DNA of 64,000 nucleotides from Dicaeum eximium (taxonomy: Eukaryota; Chordata; Aves; Passeriformes; Dicaeidae). Position numbers and translations under genes: made by a program. Each line of letters starts with the position of its first letter. Position 1 is the first letter of the stretch. The notes below the pieces were generated by a model, which worked only from the letters and a program-made list of their open reading frames with translations, made no database searches and had not been told where the DNA came from. The stretch spans positions 124,001 to 188,000 of the forward strand of contig VWZP01007519.1 in assembly GCA_013396995.1 (NCBI GenBank), in the 5' to 3' direction. Below are positions 1-12,990 of the stretch, piece after piece.

Positions 1-974
1 CTGAAATAAATCTTTATTAATTCTCTGCTTGAAATAGAACACAATGTGTGTCCTCATAATGGGCCATATCCTGCTATCAATATTTTAACAGATCCCCCAC
101 GGACTGTAATGTGGAGTCTGCTAAAAAATTGATGGCACCATTATACTCAACTGCAAGTATATTTATAATTAAATTTTTTTTTCTATTCATTCAAATTTCT
201 GTTTATGAGAAATTAAAGTGCCCTGGTTAAACTAATTAATTGTGAACACATTGTGTTGTGTTTATTTTGGTAATGTTTGCTTCAGTCTGAAAACCTGTCA
301 GAAATGTTTATGCTTTCCTCCTATGGATTAACACACAAAAGTTCAGCAGCATAGTACGGATTCAAAAGACAAATTACAGCAAAAGTAATTTGCTCTGATT
401 ATAGGAAGCAATTGTTATAACTAAGTATTATATATGTACAAGTTGAGCCTTGTTGAATAAAGCTGCATAAAAGAGAGGAAGGAAGGCTAGAAATTGCAGA
501 ACAGTAAACTTGTGATAAAAACTGAAATAGAAGAACTTATGAAAAGTCCCTATTTTTGGCCTTCTGACTTTCATCAAGGTTCAGAGAACTCAAAAATAAA
601 GTACATGAAGTTTCAGCAAATACCATAGAATCTCCACTCAGGAAGTATTTGCTTTAGAAAATGATTCTCCATGCCGTTTAAAATTTAAACAAACAAATCT
701 ATTGCAAAATATATACTGCAATTTATTTAAGGGGGAAGACTTTCCAAAATAAGAGCGAGATTAAGGTAAATTTCTAGGTTGTATTACATTTGACTAAGCC
801 TTTTAGCTGCTGTTTTCCTTTACTAACCGCCTGAATTTCTTATTTCTATCTCCCACCAATGAGATAAGCAATTAATGAATTGATAGCTGAATTTGAGCCC
901 GTTCTGTCTTTCTTTATGTTATCTTTGTTTCTCTGGGTAGCTTTTCAAGGTTTTCTTTCCTTCCCTTCCTTTAG
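1..974. other. Unique AT-rich noncoding DNA
   Basis: No long open frame, no recognisable repeat and no RNA gene are visible. The sequence is AT-rich and of mixed complexity. Its right edge is a long pyrimidine-rich run (about 948-974) that leads into the exon-like segment described next. Confidence 0.6.
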
Positions 975-1030
975 TGCTTTGCAGCTCTTGGAAATCTTTT
1001 AATTTACTCATTTCAGAGACCACCTGGAAG
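975..1030 (+). other. Candidate small exon (unproven)
   Basis: A strong pyrimidine tract of about 25 bases ends in TTTAG just before 975. A second acceptor-like TTTGCAG ends at 984. The segment ends at 1030 in GGAAG followed by GTAAGTCTTG, a near-consensus 5' splice site. The segment is 56 nt from the first acceptor or 46 nt from the second. Two of the three frames stay open; one reads CFAALGNLLIYSFQRPPG. I do not recognise the peptide. In 64 kb of AT-rich DNA a few such acceptor-donor pairs are expected by chance, so this is a candidate for a coding or long noncoding RNA exon and not an assigned gene. Confidence 0.2.
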
Positions 1031-4000
1031 GTAAGTCTTGGTAACTATCAATGCACAAGATGATGAAAAGATTTGTGAATATGATATTTTTAATTTTTAT
1101 TCATCATGTCTGCTAGATAAAACTTAGTTTTTTAGACTTTCACACTCCATAAATACATATATAAATCTGTTTCCTTTCTTTTCAAGGGCTCAGAAACAAT
1201 ATATCATTAGAGTAGATGCATATATCTATAAATAGGGTTTACACATACATTTTTAAGGACATCATTTTGAATAGCTAGATTTTTATGTGTCTGTCTGAAA
1301 GTTTTTTCAGCCCTAACAAAAAGCAGGATAAGACAACTGAGCAGAATAGAAGAATAGAAAGATCACCCTTCTGCAGTCTTTTAGAGAATCTGAGAAGCTT
1401 TGGGCTGGGCTCTGTGAAGTACTGAGTATCTCTCACACAAGCAATAGTGTGGAGCATTCTAGACATCTTGATTTTAAGCAGAAAATCTCTTCTTTCCACA
1501 AAGTTTCTGACAGGAATGGAAAAAGGCAGGTTATGACTAATGGTCTTTTGTAATCAGAATGGAAAACTGCTCCATCACGGCCTCCTGTTTCTACCACAGT
1601 AAAGCTGGGCCTTGATATCCCTTCTTGGGTGCAGCAGGAGAACACATGCAGCATTCCTATTTATGTTGCAGTGCATTCAAATCATTATACAGTAAATATT
1701 GCTGGAATGATCTGTTGCAGTGACATTCAGTTTTGCTACTGTTCATCCACAGTGTGACAATCTATGTATACAAAGCCACTGGGCACGTGTTTTGCCAAGG
1801 TATTTACTCCCAAAATCAGATTTAACTTTTCTATGGAAACTAGCCTAGTAATTTATGAGAGAACAGGAGGCAAACAAAATTCTTCTCATCTGTATTTCTC
1901 AGCAGTAAATCAAAATAAACAAAATAAACATACAAGTAGTGTAACTCTTTCTCTTGCTTTTTGCAGTGCTGCAGGACCAGTGTTGTCTCAGTTAGTTGCT
2001 TCATGAATTTTTTGTCTTGCAAACCAGGGAAGGCACACAGAAGCTTAAAATGTTTTCATATTTATGTATAGAGTTTATAAACATGTGTACATGTGTTTAT
2101 ATATAGAAAATTATCCAACCCATTTAGGCCAGGTTATAAATAAACCCTGTTTTCAACAAATTAAGGAATCCAATATCCCATAGTAGAGGAAACCTCTTTC
2201 TTTTTACAACTGCACAAATGTCAGTTGCTCAAAATGGGCAGAATGACTAAAGGATAATTCTCTGTTCCCCACCCTGGTGCATGAGAAGTGCTGCAGTGTG
2301 GGTGGTGTACCCTTGCCATGTATTTTTGGGCCACCAGTATGAGACATACCACTCAGAAGACTACAAAAATATTTGCATCGATGTCTTTTTATGGAGTCTT
2401 TATCTTTATATAGCTCTTTCAGTCTGCTGCTTGCTGTAAACCTGCAATATGAGAAAATATCTTGAAAAAGCTAAAAAAAAGTAAAACCACTACCAAAATT
2501 AAATTTACACAACATAGTGAGGGTGAACATGCCCAGTCTGGTTTGTTTATAGTTACTTTCAGCAGATTTGCTTACAAGTGCTATATGCTGATATGGCTCA
2601 TTGATAAGAGACAGCACAGTAAGAAACAGAACATGCAGGATTTTTCATAAGAGGATTGAACTTAGTATTGTCACATTTGCTCTTACAGCTTAAATATGAA
2701 CTTGGTGTTTATGCTGTGACACAATATTAAGTCAATAGATCAAAAAAAATTTATTGTAGTTTCAAGAATGATGCACCAGTGTTTGTTATTGTTGAGACAC
2801 AGATTTTTTACATATGTAAATTTTGCACTAATATGATAAAATTAATTGAGGATGATGTTTAATAGTATTTAGGAACATTTAGGAATATTTTGCATTTCAC
2901 ATTAATTATTAGACTTCCTGTCATTAGGAAAGGCACAAGGTTTCTGGAATAAATCTGATCCTACTACCTACACGATGCTAAACCACGCTTCAGTATCATT
3001 CAAATGAACAATAATTATAGTTATAGTTGAATCACAACACCTGCCTTAGCTGATTACAGTAAAAAAATCAACAAATAAGCATAGCTTCAAAGGAATAAAA
3101 TTAAACCTACCAAATCCCTATAACTGCTCCAGCAAAGCTGTGGAAAACAGATTAGAAAATAGCTCAGTGAGATATGTTGTGAGGCACACAATAAAATGTT
3201 CTTTTTGTATTACACAGTACAGCAGAGAAGCTTTAAAGCATGAGCTTTAAACTGGCAATTCAGCTGGTGATGAATTGTCCCTGACTGGAATAACACAAAG
3301 AAAACAGGTCTTGCATCTGTCTTGATCCTCTATCCCAAATTAGTAAGGGCAGACATAGCCTACAACCTTCTGATGCCATCACGTAGACACCATGCAGAGT
3401 TAGAAGAGGGCACAAAGAAAGCATCCAAGTTTCCTGTATTTACTGCCTCCTGAGATTGATGTTTGTCTTGTTGAAGAATGATTACTAACTTCAGATGTGG
3501 ATGAAGTAGAAAGAATCCTAATAACCATTCTTGTAATTGTTATAAGAGTTAACACTATGTTATCTAGCATGCAATGTTAATTTATTGATAGCAGTACATT
3601 TATCTTTTAATGCGCCAGTCTAGGAAACACTGTGGATTTTAACAGGGCAGTACTTTTTTTTTTAAGAATCTGATGCATATTCTGCATATCAATCATGTCT
3701 TAAATTGTCAGCTTTTATTCTAAACTTAACATTCAAGCAACACAGCAAACCCACCTTTGTTCTGAACTCAGTGGGATGTGAAATGCCAGCATAGCAGAAA
3801 AATACCATTTCTTCATGTAGAAACAGACCATCAGACCATCAAAGATGTCAGGATTAATATGAAGTGGGCTGTCAGAAGTACTATCTGCACTGAAAAAACA
3901 GATAAACAGATTTCAAAATGGGAGTTAAATGCTTTTTCTTTTAAAGTATTAAAGACCAGCTAAAAGTTCATTTCTGTGTTAGGAGTAAAAACTATGCCAT

Positions 4001-4599
4001 CTGGTAGGACAGGGAAGTCTTCAGGCTCTAGTCACAGTGAATGCAGTTGGCTCTGCTGAAGACTGTCTATACTGCACATTGCAGTACAATGTAGAATTTC
4101 CAGAGCAGAATTTCCAATGTAGAATTTCTATAAAAGGAGAACCTCGAATACTGGGAGGAATAAAGCCACATTAGTTAAGATTTCTGCTTAGATTAATACA
4201 TAGTGCTTTTCATCATAGGGTTTGTGTATTAAAATTCAAATTGGATTATCTTCAATGGAAATGTTGCTATAGTGCTTCTAGTTTCCAGTCTAGTGCCAGC
4301 ATGACTCTGTGCTGGGATATCCTGAACCTGATTTTGTAGGTAAAATTAGTACACATCATCATCTTGAGTATGGGCTACTCCAGTTATGAAAGAGCCAATT
4401 TACCTACACACTGGTAATTTGAAGAAATCTGTTGCTTGTCACAAACCCAGACTGAGGATGTTGCAGAGGAATTGCCAAGGCACCATCTCATGGGAACTAT
4501 TAGCCTTTCCTGCTTGCAAGAAAAAAAAAAGTGTGAAAAGCACACTTTTGTGCTTCCAAAGATATTGAAAAACTGGAGTGTAAAGCTACCAGAACATTT
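1031..4599. other. Unique AT-rich noncoding DNA
   Basis: No gene or dated repeat is recognised. A strong acceptor-like site lies at about 1966 (pyrimidine tract ending in TTTTTGCAG) but has no matching donor. A short imperfect tandem repeat lies at 4088-4129. Open frames here are under 65 codons and show no family features. Confidence 0.55.
4088..4129. repeat. Short tandem repeat, about 15-bp unit, three imperfect copies
   Basis: The motif TAGAATTTCCA recurs three times: as GTAGAATTTCCA, as GCAGAATTTCCA and as GTAGAATTTCT. The copies are nearly adjacent. This is a local duplication with no other recognised role. Confidence 0.6.
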
Positions 4600-5012
4600 G
4601 GCAGGCTGGAGCACATAGTGTGAAAAGCTGATAGACCTAAATTTGTTCAGTCTGGAGAAAAGGAGGCTCATGAGGGTCTCACTGGTTTCTTTATTACTTC
4701 ATGGAAGTCTATATAGGAGATGGAGCCAGAATCTTCACAGTGCAGACTGCAAAAAGTGTCAAGATAGCAGACACAAAATTCATCAAGGTCATCAAACACA
4801 GGATAGTGAAAGAAAAAAAACTCTTCACAGTGAGTCTGGTCAAACACTGCAGCAGAAGGTCCAGAGATGCAGCAGGGTGTCCATCTTTGGAGATATTTAA
4901 AACTCCAGTGAGAGGGGGCTTTGGTGATGACCTTACTGAAATTAGCCCTACCATGAGCAAGGGTCTGGACCAGGTAACCACCACGAGCCGTCACACTGAA
5001 ATTATTCTGATT
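4600..5012 (+). mobile_element. CR1 LINE, 3'-end fragment (old, sense)
   Basis: The segment follows the CR1 3' region in order. It starts with GGCTGGAGCACAT, then TTGTTCAGTCTGGAGAAAAGGAGGCTCA, given here in two parts: TTGTTCAGTCTGG and AGAAAAGGAGGCTCA. Next come a diverged middle, ACTCTTCACAGTGAGTCTGGT, read as the CTTCAC-GAG-GTGGTC block, a TTTGGAGATATTTAAAACTC block, and a final GGACCAGGTAACCACCACGAG block that matches the CR1 terminal 'ggaccagatgacc' block. CR1 elements are avian non-LTR retrotransposons whose copies are usually truncated at the 5' end, as here. Divergence from the remembered consensus is high, so this is an old copy. Open frames overlapping it are remnants and not genes. 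Confidence 0.8.
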
Positions 5013-8000
5013 TTTAATGGACTATGGAATTTTACCTGGCCTTGAGGCATACATACTCATGTCCATGCATCTAAACTCTTTTACCCTCAGAAAGTGATCA
5101 TATGCACACTAAAAACTGAGACAGTTCCCTGCTTATGCTGTCAACTGAACCATGTGGGAAAAGGGTAGCTGGAGCAAGTCCAAAGTACACCAGGGCTGTT
5201 AGTAACATTTAAAACCATGGAAGTTGATCAGCCTTTGGTCAATCCTGTGGTCTGATTTTCCCCTTTAGCTATTGCCTTGTACATAATCATGCTAATGAGA
5301 GTAAATAATGTAGTTTAAAATCAGATGTGATCATCTAGGTGGGTTCATCCCATCTGCATGTTTTATATGTAAACTATTTGAACAGTTGCTATAGTGTCCA
5401 TCAACAGATTTTCTCCTATCAGAATGTAAAGATGAATTAGTAAAGTGCCCCATAAATATCACTAGTAGCTGAAAATACCTATGTATGTAATGAATTCTAA
5501 TCCTAAAAAACTCCCATGTTTTAATACAATTATGTTGGTTTTTTTGTTTTCCTAAGGATGACTTGATTTGAAAAAATATTTTCTAAACAGAGAGTGAGGC
5601 AATTAATTTCTTTTGAAATACAAAGGTCTGTGGTATAAAACATTTATTCACAAAATGGTTTGAATGTCTTTTTTTTTTAAGCTGCCATAGAGCCAAATTC
5701 TGCTTTCAGAGTGAAGCATGTGGCTACACTGGAGTCAGCATATATGAAGTCATTGAAAGTTTATAAACTTATAATGTTACAGTTTGGTTCAAACTTTTTA
5801 GCACTTCTGCCTAGAATTTTTCACAAATAATTAAATAATCTCAATGCAAACCTTTTTCCTAATTGCTTTTTGATGAATTTTGTATCAGCAGCTGACTGGT
5901 ACTCAGCATGTAACAGTAATGAGTGGCTGACTTTGCAGTATGATCAGCAACCATTGTTTTCTGAGATAAAAGACCCCTTGGGCTCAGCCTTGCCAAGTGC
6001 ACAGTATTCTGGCTTCAGTTCTGCCAACTTGGTCAACACATACATGATATTAAACATCTGACTCAGCTCTCAAAAATAATGAGGTTGCACTTGCATTCAA
6101 AGATAAACACACACTAGAATGTCTCTCTGAGCACAGCACACATCATCCTGCAGGTCTGGCTTTCTACCTTATGTGTTTATGCATGAGCATCAACCTGTCA
6201 GCTACTCTACTAAACCACAGTTGTACTCTTAGCAGAATGGCTGACAGCAGCTTGGGAAATGTGAGGTATAATACGTGTCAAGAATTTGTGTTATTGTTCG
6301 CTAAAAAAATGAAAGAGGTCATACCCACTGTTGATACTGATGTGCAAGCACAATCAATTGTGCCTATTGTAGATTCATACAGCACTGATCAAGTCAGAGG
6401 GTGTTTCCTGCAAGTTAACAGCTAGCTGACAGTCCAAGCCCATATACATTTATTTAGTGAGAAAGATAAATCTGATAGTGTTGCAGCTACAGTACTAGAA
6501 ATACATAACTATCCAGAGCAAGGCTTGAAAACAGAAACTCTGTGGTTGAACACTCTCTCACAGCTGAAGAATGAAGAGTGCTGTCCAGTGAAGATGCAGT
6601 CAGATCCTTCTTTCCTGGAATATATTTATACAAGCCATGATTTTTGGTTCTTTTACAGAGCTGCGACTTGTTTTTCCTCAGTTTTCTCTTTTATTTAGGA
6701 GATGCACGACTGCATCAGACCAAAAGAGACTAATTGGGCTAAAGGAACATGGGCTAAAGTAACATAATGTCTTTTACTCTGTCATATTATTAGCTGCTCT
6801 TATGGCAAGTTTTCAAAGTAAACCACATCATTACTTTTCATCAGTTTATTTTATAAACCAACCTCAACTTCACATATACTGACACTGAAAGAACCATGCA
6901 AAGCCTGCTTTTTCATCAGGCGTGTGCAACCAGCAGTGCAAAGATTTAGAATATTTTACTTGTGTTTTTGAAATCTGTGTAGCTGATGAGAAATAGATGA
7001 TGTGAGTTGCTGCAGTACAGGGTGCCTTTCTGTCCTATGCTGCAAGGGCTGGCTGGATGTGCTACAGTGAGGGTGAGGGTTTCTGTGCACACTCCTCCTT
7101 TGGCACATTGGCCAAGGCATGCTTCCTGAGGGTACATTATAAATGTGTTTTCAAATTTGAGGAGCATGGTGATGAATTAGGATATACACTACAGAAGAGG
7201 GTGCTGACTCTAAGTTAGCAAGTCACAGACCTTTGCTGCTGACTTCACCATCCATTAAGAAAATGCTTGATCTCTCTCCCTCTCTCATCTGACATTTCAG
7301 AGTACACTGTGGGAAAGACAAGTTCCAATTGAAATTCAAGCCAAGTAAAACAGAAGAGAAAAATGTTTTCTGTGAACTGAAAAACTGGGTTAGCCATTTG
7401 CGTAGATGTAAGGGGCTCCAAAGGGACAAACTTTTGAAATCCTTCATACAGTTTGACAAATAACAAAAAATAAGAGTGAACTTAAAACTTTTTTTTTCCC
7501 CCTAACTTTTGCAGTTCTGCTACAGCTTAGGAGATTTACCACTGTTTAAAATAAATAACTTGTCTGTAATATGATTAGAAAGAAAATAAAACAAAATCCC
7601 AACAACCCACCTTAAGTAACTTGGTTAAGAAAACAGTGTTCTTACATATTTCAATGTAATATATCTATTTTTTTAACATTTTAATATCCCCAAGTACATT
7701 TCTGTGCCTACAGCTATATAAACAGCTAATAATATAATAGCTATATAATAATATATATTAGCTAATATATATAATAAATATTTAGCTAATAATAGCTAAA
7801 TAGATATATAATATCTACTTTAAGCTATTGCTGTGTCTGTAGTGGATACCGATAACAGAATTTGAGAACAATTATAGAATATCACCAAATTAGCTGGAAT
7901 ACACACACTGAGTTGTCTGAGACAAGCTACTTAATAAATCTGTAGGAAATTTCATGGTGATTGCTAAAAATCTGCAAGGGAAATACCACAGAACATTTGT

Positions 8001-8324
8001 GGCAATGCGAAATATTGAATTATATACATTCTAAATATTTTTTCTTGTGATTTGTAGCTTTCATTTACATTGAGTAATTGTGCAGCAGGCCTCAGAGATA
8101 GCATAATGAAAAAAATATTGGCAGATCCCCTGGTCATATTGCTAATGGATGACATGCACAAGCATTAAGAAATAGGACTTCTATGATTATTTATTTGCTT
8201 ATAAACTAAATTTAAAACAGGAAAATATGGCTGGGCAAGGAATTCTGAATCTGCTAGTGTTCATTTAGGGTTGCAAGTTCAAGGGTAGTTCTTGGGTCTT
8301 ATTCTTTATTTGCCAAGAAGTGTT
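5013..8324. other. Mostly unique AT-rich noncoding DNA
   Basis: No gene is recognised. An octamer-like ATGCTAAT lies near 5290 inside well-mixed sequence that could be regulatory, but nothing in the sequence proves this. Open frames at 5870-6061 and 6171-6425 are short, lack a recognisable domain and have no paired splice sites. The AT-rich block at 7712-7815 is listed separately. Confidence 0.5.
7712..7815. repeat. AT-rich low-complexity block (TAGCTA / ATATA)
   Basis: Interleaved runs of AGCTATATAA, GCTAATAATA and ATATATA fill about 100 bases with almost no C or G outside the repeated AGCTA. It resembles a decayed AT microsatellite. It would be an easily melted DNA segment. Confidence 0.8.
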
Positions 8325-8395
8325 GGACCAAATGGTCCTTGAGGTATCTTCCAACCTGGTATTCTGTTTCTGTTTCTCTATCAGTAACTCATATC
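8325..8395 (+). mobile_element. CR1 LINE, terminal 3' fragment (sense)
   Basis: GTTGGACCAAATGGTCCTTG and TATCTTCCAACCTGG match the last bases of CR1, where the consensus reads 'ttggactagatgatcttt gaggtcccttccaacc'. A TTCTGTTTCTGTTTCT run follows, resembling the short terminal repeat found at CR1 3' ends. Only the tail is preserved, so this is a severely 5'-truncated insertion. A second sense CR1 begins about 340 bp downstream. Confidence 0.75.
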
Positions 8396-8730
8396 AGAAC
8401 ACCCCTGGCCTTTGTTTACACTGACAGCTATGACTGACCTGAAGATCTTCCTCAAATCCATATTCAAAGACCACTATTATAAGAACTCCTCCACAGTACC
8501 CCTGGGAAACCACCTGGTATCAGGAAAAAAACATTCCTATTTGTCAAACTTTTTTTAGAATTCATATGCTAGACTTTACTGGAGTGCAGAATGTTTTTAA
8601 GTATTAACATAACAGTTCAGTCTTGCAGCACTTCTCTTCCCTGCCCCCTGTCAAAGCTGTTTTAAGTGGACACAACTCAGAAAGGCAAAGGAGTCACCCA
8701 CGCTCAGACTGATCACTGAAAGAGTCTTGC

Positions 8731-9175
8731 CATGAGGTTTAACCATGTCACAAAGAGGATGAGGGGACTGGAGCACATCTCTTGGGAGGAAAAGCTGAGG
8801 GAGCTGGGCCTGTTCAGCCTTGAGAAGAGATGATTGCTGAAGAGGGAATCTTATCAAGGCATACAAATGCTTTAAGTGCAGGTATTCAGAGGCTGGGGCC
8901 AGACTCTTTCCAGCGATGCCCAGTGACAGGATAAGGGGTGATGAGCACCAACTGAAACACAGGAAGTTCCGTCTGAAAATGAGGAAAAAATTCTTTCCTT
9001 TGAGGGTGACAGCTCTGGAACAGTCTGCCCAGAAAGGGTGTGGACTCTTCTTCCATGGAGATGCTCAAACACCATTTGGATGCAATCTTGCCTGGTGAAC
9101 CAGCTTTAGCAGGATGGTTGGACTAGATGATCTCCAGAGGTCCTTTCCAATCCCACCCATTCTGTAATTCACTGA
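8731..9175 (+). mobile_element. CR1 LINE, 3'-end fragment (well preserved, sense)
   Basis: This is the clearest CR1 in the window. In order it shows GGGACTGGAGCACATCTCTT, AAGCTGAGGGAGCTGGGCCT, GTTCAGCCTTGAGAAGAGA, a GACAGGATAAGGGGTGATGA block, AAATTCTTTCCTTTGAGGGT, CTCTGGAACAGTCTGCCCAG, CATGGAGATGCTCAAACACC, and the end GGTTGGACTAGATGATCTCC followed by AGAGGTCCTTTCCAATCCCA. The last part of ORF2 and the 3' UTR are represented, and the 5' part is missing, as is usual for CR1. It is less diverged than the copy at 4600, so it inserted more recently. Short open frames on both strands here are by-products. Confidence 0.95.
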
Positions 9176-9224
9176 GAAGGGACAAATGCAAAATAAAGTC
9201 TTTGCATGAAGGAAAAAGGCAATA

Positions 9225-9313
9225 AAACCTTGCATTTGTCTAAGCAAAGAAAAATTGTCTAAATGTCTAAATGTTTTTAAACAAATGTCGAAAAACCTTT
9301 GTCTAAGCAAAGA
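9225..9313. repeat. Direct duplication with 63-bp spacing
   Basis: TTTGTCTAAGCAAAGA occurs at 9235-9250 and again, without mismatch, at 9298-9313. Both copies are preceded by AAAACCTT or AAAACC, and the first carries five extra bases (GCATT). This looks like a local tandem duplication of about 65 bp with one small indel. It starts about 50 bp after the CR1 end at 9175. Confidence 0.7.
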
Positions 9314-12300
9314 CAAATTTATGTTCACATAAATTTCCATTCAGTTGGGTACACAAACAATGTGACTTAAAATAATTTAAAATAGTATTAACCACTTAAA
9401 AATAATACTTCTTAACAAAACCCAGAGAACACAGCAATGAAATTGTGCTCAGAAAGACTACTTTTTGTGTATTTTAAAAATTTTTCATCAGGAATACCAA
9501 AACACTGCATTTATTTTCATATTGTTTGACTTGAATTGGAATACTGTATTTCATTTGACTGTCTCCAAGTGTTTAACATTTGTCATTTCAATACTTGCAG
9601 GGGTGAGGGAGAGGTCTGCAATGGTGCCACAGATATTGTATTATGGAAGAAAATGTCTCATTTATTTCCTCTATACTGGCATTCCTGGTTGAACTATTGC
9701 CTTCAATAAAGCTAGGGCAGATCACTCTCTGCCTGAACATCAGAGTGCACAGGAGAGTGAGCACAGCTGACTATGAATCCTGGAAGAAGAAAACACTTTG
9801 ATTTTAGTACACCTGGGCTCCTCAGGAGGCTGTAGCTGAGTCAGTACTCATCTCACCATCTTTGGTACTGACAAAATGTGCCTAAGGCAGCAGTAACTTG
9901 GTGCGTGTTGACATTGCCCGTCAACTTCAGGAAATACCTGGGAGTATACAAAGTTCTCTGTTGCCCTGGCTACCTGCACTGCCACCCTCTAAAACCTCTT
10001 TTTTTCATGTCTGCAGTGGAATAAACCTGAAAATAACAACAAAAAAGTAAATTTCATTTCACATGCTTGTTGTACTCTGGATTATGGGAAGTTATGAAAC
10101 CATAATTTATCTTAAAAAAGAAAAATCACCCTGCAAGGCACTAAAATGCCAGAATTGATTTCCATTTTTGTTAAAATTGTATAAATTGTTTATTCAAGAT
10201 TTGCAAACATTTTTTCTTGATTAGAACTGGATTTTTCACTTGCAACTCTTCAAACATGACATGATTAAATGCAACAGGAGTAGCATTCAACCCACATAAA
10301 AATAATCATAATCTGACAAAGTGCTAAGTAAACTTTATTAGTCCTTTTGACAGACCAAGTGAGACTATCCAGAAGCTTTCTTAAGATATTGTGTAGTAGA
10401 ACCTATTCAGGAAAGAATTTACTGAAGCTGATATAGCAATATGTAGTCAGAGAGGCATATAGGGCCTTATTGTGACATAAGATGAAAAAATTTAAAAATA
10501 TGCAACTGATTACAAAAACATGACAGAGGAACTGCCTTTTAGGTTTTTCCTGAAGTGTTAGGCTTAAACAGTTCTTAGACACATGGCAGGAAAGCAGCTA
10601 TGGAAATATAAAATTTGATTATTCCGCAGAAAAGCCATCATCATTGCTCTGCATATTTCATAGCTAATTGATTGTTATATTCCAGAACTCTGTGGCTAGC
10701 TAAGAGAGCAAGACTGTGACCAGGACACAGAGACAAGGGGCCTGTGCAACAGTGTTCTGCCTTCCTGGGGAGCACTGTGGAGCTGGGAAAATCCCTCTCT
10801 TTCTGCAAGGGTATACTGCAAAGTAGTCAATATATTATTACCTGGTTTAAGCTTTTCTAAACATTAGAAATAGTCTGATAATTTATATTTTTATAAGTCA
10901 GAATTTAAAATGGCAATTTTCAAAGAAAACAAACCCTCAAAACTTATTCTGGACCTGGAGGGTATCAGATATTTAGATAACTCTTCACAATCTTTATGGA
11001 AAATCTCATAGAAAGTTTTCTGAAATTTTCTGCTGATTCTTTCTGAAACTTGGAGTTTTTTTTCCAAGCCAAGCTCCTACTTCCTAGGGCTATTGTCTTA
11101 GTAAAAATGAATAAAACTGGAAATTAACCAGCTGGGTACTTCCACAAACCTGCTGGTATTTGAAGAAGGTGAGGGGAACACACAAGAAAATATACCTAAG
11201 AGCAATTAAAAATTCACACCTTCAGACAAGTTCATGTTCTCTGCTGCTTTAACATCGAAGTCTAGCACTAAAACTTGAATTTCCTACCCTATGTATAGTA
11301 TAAAGCATGTCAGTATAATCAGTTTCAGGAAAAAAAGAAATGGACTCATGAAGTCAGGTTTTGCTTTGCCTCTGACGGAGTTATGCAGTGCATGTGGCAC
11401 TGTAAACTTGTCTCAAGAAAGTTCCAGCTGTGATTTAGGGAATTTAAAATAACTATAGTTGAATCAAAGAGTTTTGATAGCAGCTATTAGAACACGTTAT
11501 TTCAGTGAAAAAATTACTGGTGAGGAAACTGGGGAAAGGTTTTCCCAATAATTAGATCTAATAATAGAAGGAGCTGGCACAGCAACATAGCATTTTAATC
11601 TCCCTATAGTTATTTTTGCACTGAAGTGCCCCCCAGCCCAGCAGATAATGGGCAGATCCAAAAGCAAGCAGTTTGCCTCCTCAAAGGTGTGGATATAAAA
11701 CTGGCTGGTTCATACCTGCAATTTGTGAGACTGCTTCATTCCTGGAGCACTGTTCAAAGCACTGTGCAAGGCACCAGGTCAAAGATTGTTGAGACTAAAT
11801 CCAGTCCCCCAGCAAGGGCTGTCAACTCTTTCATAAAAGAGTAAAAATGGCTTTGACTGTTCCTGTGGAAATGAGCTGCCTGTGAATGAGGATCAAATAT
11901 GAGAGACTTTACTTTCTGCTTCCAGTTATTGATCAAATATATCTAGAAATTTTAATCCAATCAGTATTTCCCACTAATAATGTTTCCAACTAAGTTAAAA
12001 TGTAAGAACTTCAGTCTAGCAAAACTGCTATTCAGGGACAGCAAATTCACTTTTAATGTATAAATTTATGGTATTGGCTGGAGTTTCATTGCAGAAATAC
12101 AAATCCTGGATAACTTCACCTGATAGCAAAGGCTGCATACCATCATACAAGCAATGAGTAAGTAAAAGCTCCCAGTGAGAAAGGAGAGAGGTGCATAGTA
12201 ATTTGGAATGGCTAAGAACATAACATACTACCAACCTGTGTGGAAAAAATTAGGCAGATTTATGCCATAGTACCATTTTTTCCCCTTTGGTTCACATAAG

Positions 12301-12954
12301 ATATAGGAATTTTGTTTACAGAAATGAGTCTGAGGTTAGATCTACAAAGAAACTTAATGAAATGCATTCAGTAGCTTTGGAAAGATGGGGCTCATCAGTG
12401 ACTGTTTGGAACAGGGTGGAACCTGCCTGGGGTTGCTGGGCACTGCCAGCGTTACAGTGCTCATATTCCAGAGAATAAGCATTGGAAATGGGATAAGGGG
12501 AACATAACTAGTACTGCTTCCACTGCCTGTGCAAACATCCTTACTGAAGCTCATAGCAGAAGGCATATAAAATAACTTTGATGATCGGGCTATATATATT
12601 TATCTATGACATTTCTCTGTCAGAGGATCAAATGATTATACTAAACAAAACTATGAGTGGTATCTACTTTCACATCTATATTAAGAATATGTAATGCAAT
12701 GCATGCCAGGATTTCTCAGTTTTCATTTATTGTTTTGACATCAGCAAGCAAAAGTGGGTGTCTTACACCACCATATGACAAACAACAGATGATATTGCAT
12801 GGTCACTGTGGAAACTGCATTTCTGAAAAAGAGGTTCATATTTGTACTTTTTTAATGAAGATAAACCACGGAATTTTTTCAATGTGCCTACTGTAACTTT
12901 GGTGCCAGATTGCCAGAGTTACAAGTAAAAAGAAGGTGCAAAAAATAGCTGGGA
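9314..12954. other. Unique AT-rich noncoding DNA
   Basis: No gene, repeat family or RNA gene is recognised. Short open frames (9465-9692, 11626-11844, 12287-12478, 12657-12896) lack domains and splice context. Composition is typical for the window. Confidence 0.55.
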
Positions 12955-12990
12955 TTCTTTTAATTTCTTTTTTCTTTTTCTTTTTTTTCC
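12955..12990. repeat. T-rich / polypyrimidine tract
   Basis: About 35 bases of T with scattered C (TTTCTTTTTTCTTTTTC type). Simple sequence. It could serve as a polypyrimidine tract, but no acceptor AG with a matching exon follows. Confidence 0.7.

Noticed and set aside
6171..6425. 84-codon open frame with a plausible protein-like second half
   Set aside because: No domain, no splice context, no poly-A or retrocopy signs, and a length common by chance.
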